This document shows positions 54,171 to 60,842 of a stretch of 60,842 bases of DNA, one piece after another (position 1 is the first letter of the stretch; each line of letters opens with the position of its first letter). The stretch comes from Clostridiales bacterium (GTDB taxonomy: Bacteria; Bacillota; Clostridia; Christensenellales; Borkfalkiaceae): contig DPQQ01000010.1 in NCBI GenBank assembly GCA_003538975.1, positions 130,440 to 191,281 of the forward strand, in the 5' to 3' direction. A program made the translations under genes and the position numbers. A model generated the notes under the pieces. The model saw only the letters and a program-made list of their open reading frames with translations, ran no database searches and had not been told where the DNA came from.

Positions 54171-56513
54171 TTATTTTTTTACGGGAATTCCGAGCGAAAT
54201 AAAAGCGGGCGTAAGATTACCGTTTGCGTCGTACGCGGTAAGTGTCAGCGGCAGGTCATTATCAATAATTTTCACCGCAACCGAAATTACTCCGGCATAC
54301 ATACGGCGTGTGGATGAGTACAGTGATTCGTGATCTGCATTATCAGAGCCTGTTGATAAAACCTGTCCGCAACCTGTTGCGGAGAAAGTAACTAGAGGAG
54401 TGGCGTCGGGAACGAATTTCCCGTTTTTATCTACGGTGCGACAAGAAAAGACGGCAACGTCTTTTCCGTTTCTTTCTATGTTTTCGGTGTCAAGAGAGAG
54501 CTTAAGAGCGACCGGTTTTTCCGTGGTTTGTATTTTTTTGCGGCAAACAATTTTTCCGTCGGTTATTCCGTAAGCTTCTATATAACCGGGGCAGAAAGGA
54601 ATATTCCACTCGGCTTTACCGTATTTTTTTATTTTGACGGGAGGATATTTTTTGCCGTTTACGTCGAGTATAGCTTCCTTACAATTGGTGTATGCGACTA
54701 TATGAATAGGCTTACCCTCGAATCCCGTGAAATTCCAATGAGGCAACAGATGAATCATAGGTTCATCAGTCCAAAAAGATTTATTCTGATAAAATGCGTC
54801 TTTTTTCTGCAAGAACATATCTATAGAACCCGAAAGCGAACATAATCTCGGCCAGACGGCTTCGCCTCTGTGTTCGAATGCCGTCCACTGAAAACTGCCG
54901 GCAATAAAAGGACGTTCTGAAATGAAAGTATAAGTCATTTCTCGGTTACGGAAATACATGCCGGTATCGTTGTCCCATGCCGGACGAGCGGCTTGTTTAT
55001 CGTCGGCTTCTTCATACCAACCGCGCTTTGTGCCGCTTGCCACGCATTCGCTCATAAAAAGAGGTTTATCCGGATATTTCGCGTGGACGGCGTCTATCAG
55101 ATCATAGCAGTAGTTTATTCCGATAACATCGACAAGGTCGAGAACTTTTTCGCGGTCAACTTTGTCGCAGGCAATGGTAATTAAGCGGCTGTCGTCCAGT
55201 GATTTAATGAAGGAGATCAGGTTTTTGCAGATTTTTCTGCCCTGATCGGTACCAAAATATTGTTCCTCGTTGCCTATCGACCAGAAAATAACCGACGGGC
55301 GATTGCGGTCTCGCTTTATCAGCGTTTCCAGCTGTTTTTTGCTTTCTTCGGTACTTTCGAATCGCCGCGTTTCGTCCATAACGATAAAACCGTTTTCATC
55401 AAGTGCTTCCATTACGCATTCCGCATGAGGATAATGGCTGGTCCGATATGCGTTGGCTCCCATTTGCTTAATTAAATCGATTTTATATTTCTGAACGTTG
55501 TCCGGTACGGCTTTACCGAAGAGGCCGCAGTCCGCATGAGTGCAAACGCCGTTTATAGGATAGCGGTTGCCGTTTATCGTAAGACCGCTTTCCGACGTCA
55601 TTTTTACCGAACGATAACCGAATTTTACAAACGAGCAATCGGTTTGTGTTTTTCCGGAAAAAACTTTTGCTTTCAAAGTGTAGCGTACCGGATGGTCCGG
55701 CGACCAGAGCTCTGGAGAAATAAGCTTAAAATTACATTCGACGTCTGCTTCCGCGTAAGCCGCAATTTTTTTGTTTCTGCTTGCTTTTGCGACGGTTCGT
55801 CCGTTTTTATCGATAATTTCGCACTCTACATGCGCTATTTTATCCCTATCGTAACGGTTGAGTACGGTTACTACCGCATTTGTCTGCCACTTTTCGTCCG
55901 AAATGGATGTCTTGACGTAAATACCGTAAAGATCGACGCTCAGTCTGTCGGTTTTAATAAGAGTGACGTGGCGATATATTCCTGCGCCTTCGTACCACCA
56001 TCCTTCCGGCTCGCATGGTTCGATTTTTATGGCGAGAACGTTGTCATCGTCAAATAAGACATAGTCGGTTATATCCGCTTCAAACGGAGTATAGCCCGAA
56101 AAACTGCGCGTTATAATACAGCCGTTCAGATAAACCGTACAATTTGTCGCAACTCCTTCGAAAAAGACGACGATACGCTTGCCTTCATCGCTTTTCGGAA
56201 GAATGAAATGTTTTCTGTACCAGGCACCGTCGTAACGGACGAAACCAAGCGCGGGATTGTACTTTCTATCGGGAACGTCGCCTGCAAGATAATCGTGAGG
56301 CAGAGATACTTTTTCCCACTTGTCAAGCGGATATTCTTTATTTTCGGAATAACAGTCTGTATCATCGTTGTAATAACGTGAAGCCGGACCTTTTCGCATG
56401 CGCTCTGTTTTTGCGCCCATGTAACATATTCCTTTATACGCCGGCAGGAAATCGTCTTTCAATTCGCCGCGATGAAACAGCCATTCATTATCGAAGTCTA
56501 TTGTTTCTCTCAT
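54171..56513 (-). CDS. Glycoside hydrolase family 2 beta-galactosidase/glucuronidase-type enzyme
   Basis: A 780-residue cytoplasmic GH2 enzyme. The N-terminal sandwich has VSLPHDYLAGDVP and GVATNCTVYLNG, and WWYEGAGIYRHV near residue 180. The barrel has the acid/base pair FWSIGNEEQ (Glu416) and nucleophile Glu489 in FMSECVASG. Unlike the other GH2 in the window it belongs to the galactosidase/glucuronidase-like branch; exact sugar unknown. Arginine codons favour CGN here, unlike the AGA-rich neighbours, a hint of separate ancestry. It diverges from an AraC gene that probably controls it. The ribosome site is AGGAG. Confidence 0.9.
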   Translation of the reverse strand: MRETIDFDNEWLFHRGELKDDFLPAYKGICYMGAKTERMRKGPASRYYNDDTDCYSENKEYPLDKWEKVSLPHDYLAGDVPDRKYNPALGFVRYDGAWYRKHFILPKSDEGKRIVVFFEGVATNCTVYLNGCIITRSFSGYTPFEADITDYVLFDDDNVLAIKIEPCEPEGWWYEGAGIYRHVTLIKTDRLSVDLYGIYVKTSISDEKWQTNAVVTVLNRYDRDKIAHVECEIIDKNGRTVAKASRNKKIAAYAEADVECNFKLISPELWSPDHPVRYTLKAKVFSGKTQTDCSFVKFGYRSVKMTSESGLTINGNRYPINGVCTHADCGLFGKAVPDNVQKYKIDLIKQMGANAYRTSHYPHAECVMEALDENGFIVMDETRRFESTEESKKQLETLIKRDRNRPSVIFWSIGNEEQYFGTDQGRKICKNLISFIKSLDDSRLITIACDKVDREKVLDLVDVIGINYCYDLIDAVHAKYPDKPLFMSECVASGTKRGWYEEADDKQAARPAWDNDTGMYFRNREMTYTFISERPFIAGSFQWTAFEHRGEAVWPRLCSLSGSIDMFLQKKDAFYQNKSFWTDEPMIHLLPHWNFTGFEGKPIHIVAYTNCKEAILDVNGKKYPPVKIKKYGKAEWNIPFCPGYIEAYGITDGKIVCRKKIQTTEKPVALKLSLDTENIERNGKDVAVFSCRTVDKNGKFVPDATPLVTFSATGCGQVLSTGSDNADHESLYSSTRRMYAGVISVAVKIIDNDLPLTLTAYDANGNLTPAFISLGIPVKK

Positions 56514-56647
56514 ATATTTTCTCCTGTGAGTTTTTTATATTGTATCGCTTTGAATACGGAATGTACAGAGACAATTTTGTATTATATGGATAAAATTGAC
56601 TAAAAAAACGTAAAATAAGCATTATGTCGTAAAATAGCAAGATTAAA

Positions 56648-56676
56648 TTGATTATTTTGTTCTGGTATTGTATAAT
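56648..56676 (+). promoter_or_regulatory. Sigma-A promoter of the AraC gene divergent from GH2
   Basis: TTGATT (56648-56653), 17-base spacer, TATAAT (56671-56676), 36 bases before the AraC start. The GH2 promoter on the other strand is not clear. Confidence 0.72.
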
Positions 56677-56711
56677 AAATATAGTGTGAACAAAAAATAC
56701 GGGGGAGATTT

Positions 56712-57506
56712 ATGCGTGCATTTTTTGCAAAAGAAACAACGCCTACCAAAGCTGATAACAGCGTACCTTTTTTTATTAATAATTGCGGATTTTACCGCAA
56801 CCCGGAGCACGATTTAACCGTGTCGCGCCCTCGCGGAAGAGAAGATTATCAGATAATATTCGTTTCACGCGGAACGCTGATTGCGAACGGCACGGAAATA
56901 CACTCCGGCGGGGCTTATATCTTCGAACCGGGACAAAAACAGGAATATATTTATCGTGCTGAAAATAAAAGCATGTACTACTGGGTGCATTTTTGCGGAT
57001 ACGAAAGCAGAAAAATCGTCGAAAGTTGCGGTGCAAAAGGGAGTTTTTTATCAATTTCAGATTATGCCGAAACAGAAAGGACTTTTCGTTTAATGGTTAC
57101 CGCGTTCGAGAATAATATATCCGGAAGAGAATTATTGTCTGTCGGATGCGTTTTATCGTTGCTTGCGCTCATAACGGACAAGACGACAAAGGGTTCGCCG
57201 TTTCGTCGTGCGGAGCAACAGCTTAGAAACTGCTGCGACGACGTAAAGATAAGCCGGCTGGCAGAAAATTTCGGTATGAGCGAAGCGCATTTTATCCGTT
57301 CTTTTAAAAGTTACAACGGAGTTACCCCGCGCGCATATGCGCTTATGTGCAGAATAGAGCATGCAAAAATGCTGTTGTCTTCGACAGATATGCGTATAGG
57401 ATATATAGCCGAGGCATGTGGCTTTTCCGACGCGCTGTATTTTAGCCGCGCATTTAAAAAAATTACGGGATCGAGTCCTCGCGATTACAGAAGAAATTTC
57501 GGTTGA
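56712..57506 (+). CDS. AraC-family regulator, probable regulator of the divergent GH2 gene
   Basis: A 264-residue regulator with an AraC-binding cupin (GGAYIFEPGQKQEYIYR near residues 70-90) and two helix-turn-helix motifs from about 160. It ends in the family hallmark YFSRAFKKITGSSPRDYRR. The gene faces away from the GH2 gene with about 200 bases between, the usual layout for a specific activator. Like the GH2 gene it favours CGN arginine codons. The effector is probably a sugar released by that enzyme; inferred. Confidence 0.9.
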   Translation: MRAFFAKETTPTKADNSVPFFINNCGFYRNPEHDLTVSRPRGREDYQIIFVSRGTLIANGTEIHSGGAYIFEPGQKQEYIYRAENKSMYYWVHFCGYESRKIVESCGAKGSFLSISDYAETERTFRLMVTAFENNISGRELLSVGCVLSLLALITDKTTKGSPFRRAEQQLRNCCDDVKISRLAENFGMSEAHFIRSFKSYNGVTPRAYALMCRIEHAKMLLSSTDMRIGYIAEACGFSDALYFSRAFKKITGSSPRDYRRNFG

Positions 57507-57535
57507 CGTCCGTCTCAAAGTCAAGGAACAAAACT

Positions 57536-57566
57536 AAAAAACGAGCCTGAAAACGGCTCGTTTTTT
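57536..57566. terminator. Bidirectional terminator between the two AraC genes
   Basis: AAAAAACGAGCC and GGCTCGTTTTTT (57536-57566), perfect stem with T runs on both strands. Confidence 0.92.
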
Positions 57567-57605
57567 ATAATATCTTTTATATAGCTTGAAATATTTGTAT
57601 CAAAA

Positions 57606-58490
57606 TCAGATGTTGTTTATCCCGCCGGTGTCGGGCAGAACTACTTTGTATTTTTTGCGGTATATTGACGGCGAAACTCCGAATTCGCTTTTAAACATTC
57701 TGTTAAAATAGCTTAAAGAGTACAATCCGCACATATCCGCAATGGAAATTACTTTTATGTCCGAAGTTTTAAGTAAAGTTGCGGCAAAATCCAGTTTGCT
57801 CTTCAGAAAAATTTTATTCGGCAGTCCTAATCCGCTTTTTCTGAAAATTTTTATAACGTATCCTTGCGAATAGTTTACTTTCGCACATATCTCTGCAATA
57901 GTGAGCGTAAAATTTTCGGGCTTGTTAAGCTCGCTTAAAATCAGCGAAACTACGGCGTTGTTTGCTTTTGGGTTTACTTCGGTTTCTTTTTCGGTTATAA
58001 GTTTCGAGATTATATCCGAAACGACAAGTTTAAGATAGAATCTGCTTTTTTGAATATCCGGCGTAGATTGCGAAAGATTCATAAGTCTTAGTATCTTAAA
58101 CGCCTCGGAATTTGAAAGATGCAAAACGTTCAGAGGTTTTTTTATCACTTCGTTTTCGTAAGAAGTTTCGCCTTGCGGAAAAATCTCGGACAAAATCTTT
58201 TCGCTTACTTCCATGTTGTACATTACGTACTCGGCGTTTCCGTCGGTTTCTATTTTATGAACGCATTCGGGGCGTACTACGAAAAAGTCGTTCGCTTCGG
58301 CAACGATTTTTTTGCCGTCCGAACATTGGAAAAAACGACCTCTTTCAACAAAAGAGAAGTCGAAAAAGGTATGGCAATGCTCCGCTTTGTAGTGGCATTG
58401 GTTGCTGTTTACGAATAAGTTAACGTCTCTGACGGTTCCGTCTTTTGACTTCGCCATTCCGAGTTTTACTGGCAGATTCTTATTATCCAT
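57606..58490 (-). CDS. AraC-family transcriptional regulator
   Basis: A 294-residue regulator with an N-terminal cupin (CHYKAEHCHTFFDFSFVERGRFF, of which the HxH near residue 40 is typical) and C-terminal helix-turn-helix pair (about 185-280), ending SYFNRMFKSEFGVSPSIYRKK. It lacks the long charged tail of the AraC protein at 14741. It diverges from the fructokinase-manA operon, which is the simplest target. The ribosome site is GGAG, 8 bases before the start. Confidence 0.9.
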   Translation of the reverse strand: MDNKNLPVKLGMAKSKDGTVRDVNLFVNSNQCHYKAEHCHTFFDFSFVERGRFFQCSDGKKIVAEANDFFVVRPECVHKIETDGNAEYVMYNMEVSEKILSEIFPQGETSYENEVIKKPLNVLHLSNSEAFKILRLMNLSQSTPDIQKSRFYLKLVVSDIISKLITEKETEVNPKANNAVVSLILSELNKPENFTLTIAEICAKVNYSQGYVIKIFRKSGLGLPNKIFLKSKLDFAATLLKTSDIKVISIADMCGLYSLSYFNRMFKSEFGVSPSIYRKKYKVVLPDTGGINNI

Positions 58491-58511
58491 TTTATCTCCG
58501 CGGTTAAAAAA

Positions 58512-58542
58512 GTGATAATATTTTTTTATATCATAATATCAC
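58512..58542. promoter_or_regulatory. Inverted repeat between the AraC gene and scrK
   Basis: GTGATAATAT (58512-58521) and ATAATATCAC (58533-58542) match at 9 of 10 positions. It lies 22 bases upstream of the AraC start and could be an autoregulatory or divergent operator. No clear scrK promoter was found in 58543-58761. Confidence 0.35.
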
Positions 58543-58761
58543 CAAAACAGCGACAAAACAATATTTATATCGAAAAAAATCATAGATTTTTTATGAATTA
58601 TTGCAAATTTTTGCGGAGAATAAAATTATTTTCGGGACGGAAGAATATAAAAAATATTTAAAACAGTACAATTTTGTGTATAGATTATAAAAATAAAGCG
58701 TGATAAAATATCAGACGAAAGTAAACCGTATAAACGGCGGTCGGTCAGGCGGAAAAATAAA

Positions 58762-59643
58762 ATGATACTTTGTATAGGCGAAATTTTAGCCGATTTAATC
58801 GGAAAAGAAGAAAACGGTCGGTATTCTTACGATATGTTTATCGGGGGTGCACCGTTCAACGTTGCCGTAAATGCGAAGCGCGCGGGCGCAAAGGTAGGGT
58901 TTGTCGGCAGAGTCGGAAAAGATCCGATAGGCAAATTCCTTATAACTACAGCAAAAAAAGTAAATCTCGACTATACGGATATTCAGACGGACGGCGAAAG
59001 AAATACCACGCTCGCAATAGTTTCGCTTAATAACGGCGAGCGTGATTTCGCATTTTTCAGACACGACGCTGCGGATTTTAATATAGACATAAGCAAAATA
59101 GATATAAAGCGGTATACGGATCTTAATATTGTTCATCTGGGTTCTCTTATGTTGTCCGAAGAAAAAGGCCGTGTCTTTGCCGGAAATATCGTAAAAACGG
59201 TAAAAAATGAAGGTAAACTTTTATCCTTCGATGTGAACTTCAGAATGGATTTATATAACGATACGGAGTCTGCGATAAAAGCATATAAGCCGTTTATCGA
59301 AGCCGCTGATATATTAAAATTCAGCGATGACGAGATAAAAACTTATACAAAAAAAGAAGATCTCGGAGCCGCCGTGAAAGCGGTTAAAAAAGATAATACT
59401 CTTTTACTCATAAGCATGGGAAGCCGCGGCAGTATGTACGTTTATAACGATTTAAGCGGAGTAATCCCGTCAAAAAAGGTCGTTCCCGTCGATACGACGG
59501 GCGCGGGAGACGCATTCTTCGGAACGGCGCTCGCATATCTTGACGAAAAAGAATTTACTAAAGAAAATATAGAGTTTGCCTTAAAAAAAGGTAACGAAGC
59601 GGGAGCCGGAACGATTTTATTCAAAGGAGCCGTAAAAATATGA
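58762..59643 (+). CDS. scrK: Fructokinase (PfkB family)
   Basis: A 293-residue cytoplasmic sugar kinase that should phosphorylate fructose at C6 with ATP. PfkB features: CIGEILADLIG at the N-terminus, FIGGAPFNVAVNAKRAGA (residues near 31-48), and DTTGAGDAFFG with catalytic Asp250. The GEILxDLI start and GGAPFNVA favour fructokinase over ribokinase. Its stop overlaps the manA start by 4 bases (ATGA), so both enzymes are made together and their products meet at fructose-6-phosphate. Confidence 0.9.
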   Translation: MILCIGEILADLIGKEENGRYSYDMFIGGAPFNVAVNAKRAGAKVGFVGRVGKDPIGKFLITTAKKVNLDYTDIQTDGERNTTLAIVSLNNGERDFAFFRHDAADFNIDISKIDIKRYTDLNIVHLGSLMLSEEKGRVFAGNIVKTVKNEGKLLSFDVNFRMDLYNDTESAIKAYKPFIEAADILKFSDDEIKTYTKKEDLGAAVKAVKKDNTLLLISMGSRGSMYVYNDLSGVIPSKKVVPVDTTGAGDAFFGTALAYLDEKEFTKENIEFALKKGNEAGAGTILFKGAVKI

Positions 59644-60719
59644 CGGATATAAAAAAATTAGTAAGAGAGCCGATATTTTTTGAACGCAACAGAGTTTACA
59701 GGATATATTCCGGCGGAAAGCAGTATTCCGAAATTTTCGACGGAGCGGACGGTTACGACGACGGAACGGATAACTTTTTTCCGGAAGAATGGATCGCAAG
59801 CAAAGTAAAAGCGATAAATCCGGTATACTTCGGCAAGCGCGACGGCGTTTCTGTAATAAAGGGTACCGATATATTCTTCGACGATTTGCTCAAAGATAAT
59901 AAAGAAGAACTTTTGGGAAACAGAAAGTACGACTGCCTCGTAAAGTTTCTGGACAGTGCGATAAGATTGCCGTTTCAGGTCCATCCGACTAAAGAGTTTG
60001 CCAAAAAGAATTTTAATTCCGAATACGGAAAGACCGAAGCGTGGCTTGTGGTCGAAACGCGCGAAAACGCAAAACTTTACTTCGGATTTAAGAATAAAAT
60101 TACAAAAGAAGAATTATCTGCACTCGAAGAAAGAAGCGAAACCGAAAAAGATATAATGGGCAACCTTCTTTTCGGCGTGGACGTAAAGCCGGGCGACGTA
60201 TGGCTCATAAAAGCGGGACTTATACACGCTCTCGGCGCGGGATGCACCGTTATCGAAGTGCAGGAACCGACCGATTTTACAATTCAGCCCGAACGCTGGT
60301 GCGGCGATTACCATATTTCTTATAATGAAGAATACATAGGTCTTACAAAGGAAACGGCTCTGGACGCGATAAATTACGACGTTTACGGCGACGCGGCGGT
60401 CGCCTACGCGAAGGTTAACCCGAAAATTACCGTAAACGAACCGTGGTATAAAAAAGAGGAGCTTATTACTTACTCGGACACGCCGTGTTTTGCCGAAAAC
60501 AGACATACGATAAGTAAGGGCGGAAAGTTTACGTTAAGTTACGCCCCGAGCGTATGGATTTGTTTAAGCGGCGAAGCGGCTATAAAAGGCGAAAATTACG
60601 AACGTAAAATAAAACGCGGGGATTATTTTTATCTTCCGTACGTTGCCGAAGGCAAATTCTTTGTCACAACCGATTCTTCCGCTACGCTTATAGAGTGCCT
60701 GCCGAGTAAACAAAAATAA
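59640..60719 (+). CDS. manA: Mannose-6-phosphate isomerase, class I
   Basis: A 359-residue cytoplasmic Zn enzyme interconverting mannose-6-phosphate and fructose-6-phosphate. The metal ligands are visible: QVHP (Gln113, His115), GKTEAW (Glu133), and GLIHALGAG (His196). The second cupin half is intact. The 4-base overlap with scrK makes one operon, a common Firmicutes arrangement. It links the beta-mannosidase products to glycolysis. It ends at a terminator shared with the opposing tRNA gene. Confidence 0.95.
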   Translation: MTDIKKLVREPIFFERNRVYRIYSGGKQYSEIFDGADGYDDGTDNFFPEEWIASKVKAINPVYFGKRDGVSVIKGTDIFFDDLLKDNKEELLGNRKYDCLVKFLDSAIRLPFQVHPTKEFAKKNFNSEYGKTEAWLVVETRENAKLYFGFKNKITKEELSALEERSETEKDIMGNLLFGVDVKPGDVWLIKAGLIHALGAGCTVIEVQEPTDFTIQPERWCGDYHISYNEEYIGLTKETALDAINYDVYGDAAVAYAKVNPKITVNEPWYKKEELITYSDTPCFAENRHTISKGGKFTLSYAPSVWICLSGEAAIKGENYERKIKRGDYFYLPYVAEGKFFVTTDSSATLIECLPSKQK

Positions 60720-60760
60720 AAAGGCAAAGTAAACAAAAATAAGAAATAAAAACAAAAAAT

Positions 60761-60789
60761 AAAACCCGTTTCGTAAGAAACGGGTTTTT
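60761..60789. terminator. Bidirectional terminator between manA and tRNA-Glu
   Basis: AAAACCCGTTTC (60761-60772) and GAAACGGGTTTT (60777-60788), perfect arms around GTAA, with T runs in both directions. Confidence 0.93.
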
Positions 60790-60842
60790 GGTAGCCCCAA
60801 GGAGACTCGAACTCCTGATTTCGCCGTGAGAGGGCGACGTCT
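60789..60842 (-). tRNA. tRNA-Glu (CTC), 5' part cut by the window edge
   Basis: The minus strand shows an anticodon arm TCGCC-CTCTCAC-GGCGA with anticodon CTC, a T arm AGGAG-TTCGAGT-CTCCT, the acceptor 3' strand TGGGGCT with discriminator A, and an encoded CCA ending at 60789. The anticodon arm closely resembles bacterial tRNA-Glu. The D arm and acceptor 5' strand lie beyond the window. Confidence 0.9.

Overview
The window reads as a low-to-mid GC, Gram-positive-type (Firmicutes) chromosome segment, most likely from an uncultured gut Clostridia. The evidence is AGGAGG-type ribosome sites, consensus sigma-A promoters with 17 bp spacers, U-tract hairpin terminators, standard code with TGA stops, many lipobox lipoproteins, sugar ABC transporters without a local ATPase, and AraC and ArsR regulators. 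The clade is inferred from style only. No phage, IS element, CRISPR array or rRNA was seen. One partial tRNA-Glu lies at the right edge.

Layout. 1-5424: an ABC exporter (ATPase cut by the window edge, large permease, single-span accessory protein), then a 789-residue lipoprotein. 5926-8110: a CPA2 cation/proton antiporter with an MgtC/SapB protein. 8308-9957: methylglyoxal synthase, then a lipoprotein SGNH hydrolase. 10382-14532: a lipoprotein with three copies of one domain, translationally coupled to a membrane alpha/beta hydrolase. 14741-15757 (minus): an AraC regulator. 16522-20286: a giant cysteine-rich lipoprotein. 20778-33287: a glycan-capture locus (sugar-binding lipoprotein, two permeases, GH43, CBM9-like protein, SASA-type esterase). 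33395-35251: a GDSL esterase lipoprotein. 35374-47231 (minus): a tight five-gene operon of very large surface proteins, divergent from an ArsR-type regulator with a large C-terminal domain and a TfoX-like gene. 49310-54071: GH3 and GH2 beta-mannosidase-type genes. 54171-57506: a GH2 gene and a divergent AraC regulator. 57606-58490 (minus): another AraC regulator. 58762-60719: fructokinase and mannose-6-phosphate isomerase.

Taken together the genes fit uptake and breakdown of an acetylated, probably mannose- or xylose-containing plant glycan. Surface lipoproteins bind and de-esterify the polymer, GH43 trims it, the ABC system imports oligosaccharides, cytoplasmic GH3 and GH2 enzymes finish them, and ManA and ScrK feed glycolysis. 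MgsA is a possible overflow valve. The substrate is inferred.

The most unusual material is: (i) a leader element upstream of two lipoprotein genes in which a 20 bp palindrome shares its right half with a second perfect hairpin; (ii) a two-copy intergenic hairpin with a conserved ACAGGTAT loop; (iii) the five-gene surface operon, including an SGNH-like domain that lacks its expected catalytic residues; and (iv) the triple-repeat lipoprotein coupled to a membrane hydrolase.
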